Shown in pieces: positions 8,189 to 17,136 of a DNA stretch of 64,000 bases. Within the stretch, counting starts at the first letter, position 1; each line of letters starts with the position of its first letter. This stretch comes from TMED8 sp038125725 (GTDB lineage Bacteria; Pseudomonadota; Alphaproteobacteria; Rhodospirillales; Casp-alpha2), in contig JAYPEK010000004.1 in the NCBI GenBank assembly GCA_038125725.1, forward strand, positions 62,001 to 126,000. Reading direction: 5' to 3'. A program made the position numbers and the translations under genes. A model generated the notes under the pieces. That model did no database searches. It had not been told where the DNA came from and saw nothing but the letters and a program-made list of their open reading frames with translations.

Positions 8189-9928
8189 TCACCCGCCAAG
8201 CATGTTGGTTTTGATGAGTTCGTATGTATAGGTGCCCGAGATGTCGATCAAGCCGCTGAACGTTTCACGGGGATACCCCCAACTTCCGTCCTCAATGCTG
8301 CGGATGCGGGCGACGATGGCTTCCGGGTCCAGGTAACATAGATTGGGATAATCGCGGAAGTGCAGCGGGGTGGTTTCCGGATAGATGTCGTAGCAGAAGG
8401 ACACGACGCCCAGATTGATGGCTTCGAACACGATGGTGCTGGGGCTGCTGACGCAATAGCGCACGCGCGAAAGAACGTCGTAGGCGTCGTTGGTGGCGAC
8501 GACGATGTTGGCGGGCGCGCTGCTTAGAAAGCGGTTGAGCAGGTCCCGGTTAATGTCCCTCGCGCCGGAATACTTGGGCTTCAAATATACGGTCTTGTCC
8601 GGAAAGGCTTCGGCGAGAACCCGGACGATCTCAATGGCCCATTCCGGCTCCATGTCGTCGTCGAACAGCTTCAAGAACACACCGATATCCTGCCGCCCGG
8701 GGTGTGCCTTCAGGGCTTCGAAAAATTGCGCCCGGGTCATGCCGAACGAGCCGACGTTGACGATGCGCATGCTGGGCGGCCAAACCGCCTGATAGTATTT
8801 TTCGTACAGGTCCGAGCCGAAAACGAAATAGACGTCGAAATCCAGGTAGCGCCAGACGGGGTCGATGATCGGATAGTAAGGCGTCCCGTGATTGATGCCC
8901 AAGGACCGGCCGCCGCGTTTTCTGATCTCCCAGGTGCGAAAGATGTGTTCGACGTTGTAGTCGTCGCGGCCAAAAAAATTCTGGAAATGGTACTTTTCCA
9001 TCAAGGCGAAATAGGTCAGCTCAACCAGAGGGAATTTCAAGATCAGGAAGGTATGACGTGGATCGTATCGTCCGAACCGGCGCGCCAACCGGAAGCATTC
9101 GGCGGTGATCTTTTTCAATTCTGCTATGGATTGGCGGATGGAGAGCACGCCGTCCAGCAGCGGGCAAACCGGATACGGCCCGAACCAGTCCTTGCCGTCG
9201 TTCCAATGATGCTTGTTGCGGAACACGCCCAGCGTGCCGTTCGGGTCATCCGACAGCTCGGAAAGGGTGGTCAGCAATCGCCGGTCGGTAATGGCGTCGA
9301 AGCCAAGATATACGGATTTGGCCGCCGGCGGCCGCATAGATACCCAGCGGAAAATCCGAAAATATCCGATGCAACAGACAGCCAAGGCCATCAAGGCATT
9401 GAACGGCAAAAACCAGCGCGACTTGAAATCGAAGCCGATATTCGCGGGCATCGGCGTGACCGTCGTGAAGATCTCAAATTGCCAAGGGCAATTCGTACGG
9501 TACAGAAACTTTTCCGCGGGGAACGCCGCGGCGAGGCGCTGCAGCCAATCGAGAATTCTCAGGTGCCTCTGGAAATAGTTCACCGAGACGTTCTTGTAGG
9601 GATAGGCCAGGCGAAAATCTTTGGCATCCAGTTCGTCGAACTTGTAGGCCTTGTTGCAGATCTCTTCACATCGCAGAAAGAGATCCGTCGTTTTCCATTT
9701 GTGAGGAGATTTGCGCAGGGTTGTCAGCAGGGTTTGCCCGGGCCGGGATTGCCGAGCGGAAGAGCGTTTGTCGAAAAATCCGACGATAGCCTCCATCATC
9801 CGCGTCAGCGGCGGAAGAAGCGGTGAAATTTCGATAACTAAGGGCGGGCGTCCGACAAGGCTCTGAATGACAAAGGGAACCAGCGAAAATTCGTCGATTG
9901 TTACGACCTTCTGCCACTCTGTCACCAT
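8189..9928 (-). CDS. Putative capsule/surface polysaccharide transferase (GT-B-like)
   Basis: A 579-residue protein with no firm family assignment from reading alone. The N-terminal half resembles an uncharacterised carbohydrate-locus domain; the C-terminal half has features of capsule/teichoic-type GT-B transferases: GINHGTPYYPIIDP, FVFGSDLYEKYY, NVGSFGMTRAQF, KTVYLKPKYSGARDIN and the phosphate- or nucleotide-binding type segment YCVSSPSTIVFEAINLGVVSFCYD. That last motif (serine-rich turn, then Glu-Ala and a hydrophobic strand) is shared with the proteins at 29750, 37637 and 49389. It is expected to work at the cytoplasmic side of the inner membrane. A hydrophobic stretch near residue 185 (FNALMALAVCCIGYF) may be a membrane contact. 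Start at ATG 9928; the neighbour at 10177 is divergent. Confidence 0.62.
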   Translation of the reverse strand: MVTEWQKVVTIDEFSLVPFVIQSLVGRPPLVIEISPLLPPLTRMMEAIVGFFDKRSSARQSRPGQTLLTTLRKSPHKWKTTDLFLRCEEICNKAYKFDELDAKDFRLAYPYKNVSVNYFQRHLRILDWLQRLAAAFPAEKFLYRTNCPWQFEIFTTVTPMPANIGFDFKSRWFLPFNALMALAVCCIGYFRIFRWVSMRPPAAKSVYLGFDAITDRRLLTTLSELSDDPNGTLGVFRNKHHWNDGKDWFGPYPVCPLLDGVLSIRQSIAELKKITAECFRLARRFGRYDPRHTFLILKFPLVELTYFALMEKYHFQNFFGRDDYNVEHIFRTWEIRKRGGRSLGINHGTPYYPIIDPVWRYLDFDVYFVFGSDLYEKYYQAVWPPSMRIVNVGSFGMTRAQFFEALKAHPGRQDIGVFLKLFDDDMEPEWAIEIVRVLAEAFPDKTVYLKPKYSGARDINRDLLNRFLSSAPANIVVATNDAYDVLSRVRYCVSSPSTIVFEAINLGVVSFCYDIYPETTPLHFRDYPNLCYLDPEAIVARIRSIEDGSWGYPRETFSGLIDISGTYTYELIKTNMLGG

Positions 9929-10176
9929 GGTGATTCTACATGCCAGCGACGAATTTCAGTAAATGACGCTCGAACCCGATGCCAAGCGGCATCGATGAGA
10001 ATGACGAAAAAATTTGCTAAATCAAACGCAATTGCGGCAAGCATTTCAAAGTACTGTGTTTGTCTATATGCTTGCGCGTGAGTTCCCGAACGTTGACCGG
10101 TGCAGGGGCTGTGCCGCGAAAGTGGATGAAAGGAATTTCGGCCGCGGGCGGGCATGGCCATGGGTCGACATGTTGC

Positions 10177-12237
10177 ATGGATTGTTGGTTTCAAAAATTA
10201 ACCCTGTGGCGCGTGGTCGGGGTCTGGCTTCGGCATTTTGGCGGTATCTCTCGGATTTTCGCGGAAACGGCGTCGCCTGGCGCGGCTCTGGCCGCGCGCT
10301 TGCTCTCACTGCAAATCCAGCATGTCTCCGCCGAGTTGGGAACGGCGACCCGGGGAGGAACGCTGCGTTACGCCGTCGAGGCAAACCTGAGCCGGATGTC
10401 GCGCCTGCTCGATACGGATTTGGCGTCTCACCTTCAGCGCCTGCCGGCGCAGGACCGCCCTTATCAAGATGAATGGCAACGCCTCCTGCGCGCCCATTTT
10501 CTGGCTCATGCCATGCCAAGCGTGCGGTTCCTCTGTTTTGTCGACAATTACTACGCCATTCGAGAAACCACGGTCGGCGATGGCGGCGAAGGCAAGGCGT
10601 TGGTTTTCGTGCAGTGTCGGTTTTTGCCGGACTTGATCGTTCGCGGCTTCCGCTGCCGTTCGGGGAAGCGGCTGGCCGTGCAGGCATCGACGACCCTTGC
10701 CAGGCGCCTCGGTCACTTTCCGTTCCCGGGGATCGTCCTATTCGGCTTTCTCCAGGCGTTGAAGGCCGGCATGAGCCGCCGCCTGACGAAAAATATCGAT
10801 GAAGATGCGGTTCGCAATGGCGTGGTGCTGGAGCAGTATAATCGACACGTCGTCATGCAATATCCGGAAGGCGGCCATCTGTTTTGGCACGACGGCAGTC
10901 AAATTCCGCACCGGCAGGTGGTGCTTTACTTCAACCGGCTCACGGATCCGATTTCCGCCAATGCGGTGAAAACCGTCGAGGACCTGGGTTTCGGCTGGGC
11001 CGACGGCAAGGATGCCTTGCGCCATTTATCCCACCCCTTTTCGGCCGCGTTGAGGCGGCTGTTCTCAATGTCCGGCCTGTTTCCCCGCAGGTTGCGGGCG
11101 TTTGATTTCTGGGTCTGGGAGATGACCTTTTTTTTCGGTCTTTATGTCCTGGCCTATCGCCAATTCGCCAGGGAGTTAAACGTCAAGATCCTGCACCAGC
11201 ATCATGAGGAATTGCCTTTTGCCCTGGCGTTGGCCCTTGCGGTCCGGATGGAAGGGGGGGCTTTTTTCTGGAACCGTTGGTCGAGCCATGCGTTTCCCGT
11301 CGCACGAGGCGGCTGCGGTTTCGCCGATGTCGTCTTCAGCCCAGGCCCGCTGGAGGACGGCATCTACAACGTGACGGGTTACCGATACGGATACCTGTTG
11401 CAGGCGGGCCGGTTTTGGGTGCCCGCCCCCACTTCCGGTGACGAGACGGACGCGTTGGATCTCCGTGCCGCCTTGCCGCGAAACGTCGATTTCGTCATGA
11501 CGGTATTCGATAGCTCCTATGGGGCGAACACGCATCACGCCGAGGAAAGCGTTGTTCGGTTCTACGAAGCCGTGTTCGCCGCAATGAAAGACCATGCCAA
11601 CTGGGGAATATTATTGAAGCCCAAGTCGGACGCCACTTTGGCGATTCTCGAGGTGCCCGAATTGAAGGCCGGCTTCGACGCGCTGAAAGAGGATGGCCGG
11701 TTGCGTATCTTGGATCGCTATATTTCGGTCGATGTGGCCGCGCGCGCTGGCGATATTACCCTGTGCTACAGCCTCAACAGCGCCGGTATTTTTTCAGCGG
11801 CCATGGTCGGTGCGAGGACGGTATTTTGCGATTTGCCGAAGGTTCTGCACCATCCTTTTTATTACCGCGGCGCGTTGAACCGGATTTGCTTCACCGACGC
11901 AGAAACGATGATGGCGGAAATCGAAACGTTCAGCCGCGATCCCGAAAGCCCGGTCGGCGACATGTCTCCGTGGATCGATCTCATCGTTAAGTTCAGGGAC
12001 GATGCCGGCAATCATCGTGTCGGCGCTGTATTCGGCGACTATCTACGCGCAAGGACCGCCGGCGGCGACCATGCGGAAGCCTTGAAGGAATCCATCGAGT
12101 CTTACGTCGAGAAATGGGGGGCGGACGCCGTTTCGTCGCGGACCTATGTCCAGTGGCACGCAGGAAACAGTTATTGGTACCGTTCCGCCCGGGAAACGGG
12201 CCTTGTCGAGACCGCCAAGGCGTCCGATTCCATTTGA
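10177..12237 (+). CDS. Putative surface-carbohydrate transferase, large, family unclear
   Basis: A protein of about 686 residues that I cannot place with certainty. It contains several segments typical of capsule-type GT-B transferases: LHQHHEELPFALALALAVRM near the middle, FSPGPLEDGIYNVTGYRYGY, VMTVFDSSYGANTHHAEESV, WGILLKPKSD and a C-terminal DITLCYSLNSAGIFSAAMVGA followed by FCDLP, which looks like the Ser-rich turn plus hydrophobic strand of such enzymes. The start is uncertain: the frame is open back to a TTG at 10060, with ATG at 10126 and 10177. The sequence before 10177 is Arg/Gly/His-rich and does not look conserved, so ATG 10177 is used. No good ribosome site precedes any of them. 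It is the only plus-strand gene between two minus-strand groups and converges on the radical SAM gene at 12251, with 13 bases between. Confidence 0.6.
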   Translation: MDCWFQKLTLWRVVGVWLRHFGGISRIFAETASPGAALAARLLSLQIQHVSAELGTATRGGTLRYAVEANLSRMSRLLDTDLASHLQRLPAQDRPYQDEWQRLLRAHFLAHAMPSVRFLCFVDNYYAIRETTVGDGGEGKALVFVQCRFLPDLIVRGFRCRSGKRLAVQASTTLARRLGHFPFPGIVLFGFLQALKAGMSRRLTKNIDEDAVRNGVVLEQYNRHVVMQYPEGGHLFWHDGSQIPHRQVVLYFNRLTDPISANAVKTVEDLGFGWADGKDALRHLSHPFSAALRRLFSMSGLFPRRLRAFDFWVWEMTFFFGLYVLAYRQFARELNVKILHQHHEELPFALALALAVRMEGGAFFWNRWSSHAFPVARGGCGFADVVFSPGPLEDGIYNVTGYRYGYLLQAGRFWVPAPTSGDETDALDLRAALPRNVDFVMTVFDSSYGANTHHAEESVVRFYEAVFAAMKDHANWGILLKPKSDATLAILEVPELKAGFDALKEDGRLRILDRYISVDVAARAGDITLCYSLNSAGIFSAAMVGARTVFCDLPKVLHHPFYYRGALNRICFTDAETMMAEIETFSRDPESPVGDMSPWIDLIVKFRDDAGNHRVGAVFGDYLRARTAGGDHAEALKESIESYVEKWGADAVSSRTYVQWHAGNSYWYRSARETGLVETAKASDSI

Positions 12238-12250
12238 ATGGCGGCGCAGC

Positions 12251-13672
12251 CTACTTGGTTGACGAGACCAGTTCGCCCGTGCGGTCTTTCACCCAAAGGT
12301 CTTCAACCGCGTGTTTGGTCTGCCGGACGAATTCGAACAATCCGACGGATTGGAGGAGGAAGATCGCCCATTTTCGGCCATTGAACGGATCCACCAGCAA
12401 AGGCCAATATTTCTGATAACGCATCAGCGTCTTGCGGTGACTTTCGGGGAATTTCAAAACCGTATCCCTGCGTTCGTTTGAAAAGCGCCGGAATTTCTCT
12501 TCGTCGACCATGCCGTCGTTGAAGCACTGGTCACCAAGCACGGTACCCTTGTAGGGATAGAAAATGTTGACGGCGCTTACCGTCGGCTTGATGCGGCGGT
12601 TCAGCTTGATCGTGTTCCAGATCTGCTTTTTGCTCTCGCCCGGGATGCCGATGATGTTGACCGCCAAGGTGTTGATGCCATAACGATGGCAGCGGTCGAA
12701 GGCCTCGATGATTTGGTCGTTGGACATGCGCCGCGCCATCATCTTGGTGCGAATTTCCTCGTCACCTGATTCAACACCGAAGAAAATTTGAGAACATCCG
12801 GCGTTGGCGAGTTCGCTGATGAACTCCTCGCTGGCCAGTTCGACCCGCAAAAGGCACATGAACTTGACGCCGCGCGGACGAATGCGCTCGTTGTAGAGGC
12901 TCAGGAATTCCCGCCGCCATTTCTTGTTCAGGCCGAAGACGTCGTCCTCGACGGAAATCGCCTTGACGTCATACATGTCCAAGACATGCTCGATCTCCTG
13001 GATGCAGGATTCCGGCGAACGGTCGCGAACCGGGTTGGTGCGTTTGCCGTAGACCCCGGCCAGGGCGTGGTTGGCGCAGTAGGTGCAGAGAAACGGGCAG
13101 CCGCGGGAAAAGAAGAACGGCGCGTGCCCGACTTTTTCCAGGGTCTGTTGATAGGGATAGGCCTCGCGGTCGGCGAAGGGAAGCGACTCCAGGTTTTGAA
13201 TGAGCGGCTTGACCTTGTTCTTCACCACCTTGCCGTCTTCCCTGTAGGCGAAGTTGTCGGTCTGGCGAAAATCGCGACCCGCTTCCACGTGTTCGAGAAA
13301 CTCGACAAAGGCATGTTCGGATTCGCCGATGAAAAACCCGTCGATGGCATCCGATTCCAACAGCGAGCCAGAACTGATCGTCGGGTGAACGCCGCCGCAA
13401 ACGACCACGATCTCGGGCAGGCGCGCCTTGACCATGGAGGCGATTTTCATCACGTAGCTGTATTGAGAGGAAACCGCCGTCAGGCCGAGAACGCGGGGAT
13501 TGTTTGCGACAATCTCCTCCACCTTCTCTTCGATTTCTTCCTCGGTGTCGACGATCGCAACCTTGACGTCGTGCCCGGCCTCCCGTGTTACGGCGACAAT
13601 GGAGGCCAATCCGAAGTGATATGTATCGAAATGGAACCCGCTGATGTTCGTATATACAAAATGGACGTTCAT
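12251..13672 (-). CDS. B12-binding-type radical SAM protein (copy 1)
   Basis: A 473-residue protein with the order of class B / B12-type radical SAM enzymes: an N-terminal Rossmann-like B12-binding fold (about residues 1-145, with VCGGVHPTISS and IGESEHAFVEFLE), then the radical SAM barrel with the cluster motif CPFLCTYC near residue 200 and the later strands SVEDDVFG, FMCLLRVEL and IFFGVESGDEEI. The classical DxHxxG cobalamin His motif is not visible, so cobalamin binding is not certain. The C-terminal 100 residues are of unknown role. Related enzymes methylate unactivated carbons, rearrange or tailor sugars, lipids and hopanoids. A second enzyme of the same type lies upstream with a 61-base gap, so the two are probably co-transcribed. 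Start at ATG 13672. Confidence 0.85.
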   Translation of the reverse strand: MNVHFVYTNISGFHFDTYHFGLASIVAVTREAGHDVKVAIVDTEEEIEEKVEEIVANNPRVLGLTAVSSQYSYVMKIASMVKARLPEIVVVCGGVHPTISSGSLLESDAIDGFFIGESEHAFVEFLEHVEAGRDFRQTDNFAYREDGKVVKNKVKPLIQNLESLPFADREAYPYQQTLEKVGHAPFFFSRGCPFLCTYCANHALAGVYGKRTNPVRDRSPESCIQEIEHVLDMYDVKAISVEDDVFGLNKKWRREFLSLYNERIRPRGVKFMCLLRVELASEEFISELANAGCSQIFFGVESGDEEIRTKMMARRMSNDQIIEAFDRCHRYGINTLAVNIIGIPGESKKQIWNTIKLNRRIKPTVSAVNIFYPYKGTVLGDQCFNDGMVDEEKFRRFSNERRDTVLKFPESHRKTLMRYQKYWPLLVDPFNGRKWAIFLLQSVGLFEFVRQTKHAVEDLWVKDRTGELVSSTK

Positions 13673-13733
13673 CTCGATTCTCTGCCTCGGTGCTATCTAA
13701 GCTGGGTCAAGACTAATGCGCTGTGGGCCCCGT

Positions 13734-15248
13734 TTAAGGATTTCTGAATCCGATCGATTCGACGACCTTGTCTTTCTCGGACTTCGGCATGGCATTGCGG
13801 AAAATATACAGAATCGAAGACAGGCCGATCTTGACGAAATGAACCGGATTCTTCGGCACGGCACCGGGGAAGATCAACAGTCCCCGTGCATAAGATTCCG
13901 TGGTCGCCTCGATCATGCTGTAAAGCCGGGTCAGCGGCAGCTTCATCAACACCTTGAGGACGGGCAGCATGAAGTCCGGCAGCCAGCAGAACAGGGTCGC
14001 CAGATAGGACAGGTTCAACTGCCGCATGCGTTCCGTGTCGGTGTAGTTGGTCAGCACCGATTCGTTGCGATAGGTCTGATTGAAATCGAAATTATCCGGC
14101 AGAACGCCCATCTCTTTCGCATACTCGGTCAGATGCGCTTTCGGGTAGGGGCAGAAAATACCGAAGGTCGGCGCCGTCGGCGCGCATTTCCGGGCGAACA
14201 GGAAGGAGGTGTAATCGTCTTCCAGGGTGGTGCCGGGAATCCCCATCATGGTGTTGGAGTGGGTGTTGATGCCGTGGCGGCGGGCGACATGGAATGACTC
14301 CATCATCTGGTCATCATTCATGTTCCGCTTGAGCACAACGTTCCGCAGCTCGGTGCTGCCGGCTTCGATGGACATGCTGACGGACTTGCAGCCGGCCTTC
14401 GCGAGCAGGCTCGCGACCTCGTCGGACAAGCCGGTGCCCCGGATCAGGCAATAAAAGGGCAGTCCGATTTCTTTCGGGAATTTTTCCGCGAACTCTTCAA
14501 GCCACTCGTCCTTGCGGATCACGAAGACGTCGTCGGCAAAGCGGACGAAGCGCAGGGGGCCGTAGTTGTCGCGCACATGCTTAACCTCGGCAATGACGTC
14601 ATCGACGGAGCGGCGGCGGATCAGCTTACGCCCGTCGCCCTTGAACATCAGGTTGAAGGCGTGGTTGAAGCAATAGGTGCATTTGTACGGGCAGCCGCGC
14701 TGGGTCATGAACGAGCGAATGCCGACACGCTGCAAATCCGGGGCGGCATCGTAAAACACCTCGCGATCGAGGAACGGCAAAGCGTTCATATTGTCGATCA
14801 CTTCTTTTTCGAACTGATGGTCTTCGCTGTTCGGCGTGATGACGTTCGGAATGCCGTCCAGGCTCTCCTTCTTGGCGAGCCGCTCGAGGATGCGCCAAAT
14901 CGCATTGTCGCCGTCGCCCGCGACAATGGCGTCGAGTTCCATCTTTTCCAGCACCTCGGGGAAATAGGTGGGGTGCGGACCGCCCATGATGCGCGTGACC
15001 GGCTTGCCGATCCCTTCAGCCCAAGCGCGGACGGTTTTGTCGGCGTGGATGAACATGTGTTCGTTCGGGGTCATGGCGGAATAGCCGATGACGTCCGGCG
15101 CAAACGAATCGAGAATTGCGCGAATATCATCCCGCGTGATCACAGCGAGCCGGGTCTCATGGCCATGGGCCTTACAGATCGCGCTGATCTGCATGGTTCC
15201 CAAAGGCTCACTGTAGAAAACATGAGAATTGATGAGAAGGACGCGCAT
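13734..15248 (-). CDS. B12-binding-type radical SAM protein (copy 2)
   Basis: A 504-residue protein of the same architecture as its downstream neighbour. The N-terminal B12-type Rossmann fold starts MRVLLINSHVFYSEPLG and holds VIGYSAMTPNE, RIMGGPHPTYFPEV and VAGDGDNAIWRILE; the radical SAM motif is CPYKCTYC near residue 190, followed by RFADDVFV, FYCLIRGTGL, SMSIEAGSTEL and MMGIPGTTLEDD. The last part (from about residue 420) contains hydrophobic segments. The start is ATG 15248, preceded by AGGAATT in a self-complementary stretch (15252-15268). The role is unknown; the tandem with 12251 suggests successive steps on one substrate, or a complex. Confidence 0.86.
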   Translation of the reverse strand: MRVLLINSHVFYSEPLGTMQISAICKAHGHETRLAVITRDDIRAILDSFAPDVIGYSAMTPNEHMFIHADKTVRAWAEGIGKPVTRIMGGPHPTYFPEVLEKMELDAIVAGDGDNAIWRILERLAKKESLDGIPNVITPNSEDHQFEKEVIDNMNALPFLDREVFYDAAPDLQRVGIRSFMTQRGCPYKCTYCFNHAFNLMFKGDGRKLIRRRSVDDVIAEVKHVRDNYGPLRFVRFADDVFVIRKDEWLEEFAEKFPKEIGLPFYCLIRGTGLSDEVASLLAKAGCKSVSMSIEAGSTELRNVVLKRNMNDDQMMESFHVARRHGINTHSNTMMGIPGTTLEDDYTSFLFARKCAPTAPTFGIFCPYPKAHLTEYAKEMGVLPDNFDFNQTYRNESVLTNYTDTERMRQLNLSYLATLFCWLPDFMLPVLKVLMKLPLTRLYSMIEATTESYARGLLIFPGAVPKNPVHFVKIGLSSILYIFRNAMPKSEKDKVVESIGFRNP

Positions 15249-15526
15249 TTTGGAATTCCTAAATTAGGCAGCAACCGCAAACAAGCTATAACAAAGGCAT
15301 CGATTCAATTCACGCATTAATTTGCCGATAGCCTCAATTAACCACAATTTATCAATGGGTTAGTTCCGCATGGCAGAGGTCAATCCGTAGGCTGGCGAAT
15401 TGCACGACCATGATCTTCCACCGCAGAAGACTTCTTAGTTGCAATGTCTTAATAGATGGTTGCCTATATGGCCTTTATCAAATGATTTTTTCCACCCGGG
15501 CGGTGGCAATGGGGTTTGAGTGATTA
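15249..15526. other. AT-rich divergent intergenic region
   Basis: These 278 bases lie between two divergent genes and are clearly richer in A and T than the flanking coding DNA. No open frame of note is present. Self-complementary short elements near the left end (GGAATTCC at 15252-15259 and CCTAAATTAGG at 15258-15268) overlap the ribosome site of the radical SAM gene. The region should hold promoters for both directions, but I could not find a well-spaced -35/-10 pair that I would trust. Confidence 0.5.
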
Positions 15527-17122
15527 ATGCCGGATCGGCGCTTTAGTTTTTTCTGGGCAAGCCAGGCCATTTCCCTCTGTTTGTTGGCATTGGCGATCGG
15601 TCTTCAAGTCGGCTCGCCGATCAATATGGACGTCGCCTACTATATGCGGATTTCACCGCAATTCTTTGCCGGTGACTTTTGGTTCGGAGACGACGCTCCC
15701 GTCTATACGTCGCTCTACCGGGTGATGAATTACGTTGTTTATTTTTTCCCGGCCGCGGCCGCCTATGGCCTCGATTTATCGGACAAACTGGCCGCGAAAG
15801 GTTTTGTCTTTATTCTTGCGGGCCTTGGCCTCCTTGCCCAAGTGCGATTTTGCCAGAGTCAAAGGGCGCGGTACGGTGAGGCTGTTTGGCTATCGGTTCC
15901 GGCTTTCATCTTCTTTGCACTGGTTTGGCCGGTGGAATATTTCGCGCAGCGCGAGCACCTGTTTTTCATGCTCATTGCCCCTTTCGCAATCCGCACCGCC
16001 GAACAATTGGAAACATCGTCGATCGATTGGCGCGGGTCCGATTGGCTGATCGGCCTGGCTGCTGGGCTTGGCACCGTGATCAAACCGCAGTTCATTTTGA
16101 CGTGGATCGTGATCCAGGCGTATCGCGTTTATCGCTGCAGGGGGGCGCGCTGCAGGCATTTCGGCTTCGATACCGTCTCGTTGATCGCCATCGCGCTCTG
16201 TTATGCGGGCGTTGCCGCGGTCCTATTCCAGGTTGGATACGAGAAGGTTTTTGTCGGGCTGTATTTTTACCAGTCCTACTTCACCCCGACTTGGGAGCTC
16301 ATTCTATTCAGGAAACTTTCGATCCTGTGGATTCTGGCGGCCGTGATCTTTGTCATGGCAAACAGGTACCTCAGCCGGGACGCGGCAAGGACGGTGCTTT
16401 TTCTTTCGTTCGGCGCCTGTTTTCTTCAAGTCGTGCTGGTGAAATATTGGATCGATTATCATTGGTACCCGGCGGCGGCGTTTGCCGGGCTGATGGCCAG
16501 CCTCGCGGGCATCTCGGCCCTCGGCTCCCTTTTATCCGGCGCCAGGCGCGAACCTGGAAAGCGCCAAATGGCGATCGCCGTCGCCGCAATGGTCGCGGTC
16601 TTTGGCGTGATGTCCTGTTACCGGGTTGCGCAGTGGGCCTATCTCAGCGATGCCAAGAAAATCCGCGCGACCGAGATCGCTCAAATCATCGAGCGTGAAG
16701 CGGATGGCCGGCCGGTGTTGTATCTGGGGAACACCTACTGGCCATTTTATCCGGCCCTCAGCGAGGCAGGCCTGAAACCAGCCACAAGGTTTTCCAGCCT
16801 GTTCTTTCTTGCCGGTTTCGCCTCGGGCTCGAATGACGCGGCCAAGGCGAAGTCGTTTTCGCCGATCCTCGGATTGCTGTTGGGCCGGCGGTTCAGTGAA
16901 ATCTTCGCCGACAAGGAGAAAGCCTTCGATGCCGTCGCCGAAGCCTTGGCGGAAGACGTGACCCGCTATAAGCCCGCGGTGATCATGGTTTCAGACGAGG
17001 TCATGCCGGTGAGAGACAGGCTCCTTCGGCACCCGGCGTTTGCGCCCATATTCGCAATGTATCGGCAGTATGCCGAGACCGGCGGGCACAAGTTCTTGCA
17101 CAAGCAGGCGGTCGGCGAGTAG
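15527..17122 (+). CDS. Polytopic membrane protein, GT-C glycosyltransferase-like
   Basis: A 531-residue integral membrane protein with roughly ten hydrophobic helices. The plan resembles GT-C enzymes (ArnT/PMT-like) that use polyprenyl-phosphate sugars: first helix at residues 8-27, then an extracytoplasmic loop carrying acidic residues (NMDVAYYMRISPQFFAGDFW), WPVEYFAQREHLFF, a KPQF turn, more helices, and a soluble C-terminal domain from about residue 370. The second GT2 gene across the convergent junction encodes a likely polyprenyl-phosphate glycosyltransferase, which is the usual donor maker for GT-C enzymes, and this supports the call. Start at ATG 15527; only a weak purine run precedes it. 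An O-antigen modification or a side-branch glucosylation role would fit. Family assignment is by pattern only. Confidence 0.68.
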   Translation: MPDRRFSFFWASQAISLCLLALAIGLQVGSPINMDVAYYMRISPQFFAGDFWFGDDAPVYTSLYRVMNYVVYFFPAAAAYGLDLSDKLAAKGFVFILAGLGLLAQVRFCQSQRARYGEAVWLSVPAFIFFALVWPVEYFAQREHLFFMLIAPFAIRTAEQLETSSIDWRGSDWLIGLAAGLGTVIKPQFILTWIVIQAYRVYRCRGARCRHFGFDTVSLIAIALCYAGVAAVLFQVGYEKVFVGLYFYQSYFTPTWELILFRKLSILWILAAVIFVMANRYLSRDAARTVLFLSFGACFLQVVLVKYWIDYHWYPAAAFAGLMASLAGISALGSLLSGARREPGKRQMAIAVAAMVAVFGVMSCYRVAQWAYLSDAKKIRATEIAQIIEREADGRPVLYLGNTYWPFYPALSEAGLKPATRFSSLFFLAGFASGSNDAAKAKSFSPILGLLLGRRFSEIFADKEKAFDAVAEALAEDVTRYKPAVIMVSDEVMPVRDRLLRHPAFAPIFAMYRQYAETGGHKFLHKQAVGE

Positions 17123-17136
17123 GGCCCCTGCCTACT
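17118..17136. terminator. Inverted repeat spanning two convergent stop codons
   Basis: AGTAGG at 17118-17123 and CCTACT at 17131-17136 form a perfect 6-bp inverted repeat with a 7-base loop, exactly where the GT-C-like gene (TAG 17120-17122) and the GT2 gene (TAG 17134-17132) converge. There is no T-run on either side, so it is at best a weak bidirectional terminator or an RNA-end stabiliser. Confidence 0.25.
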
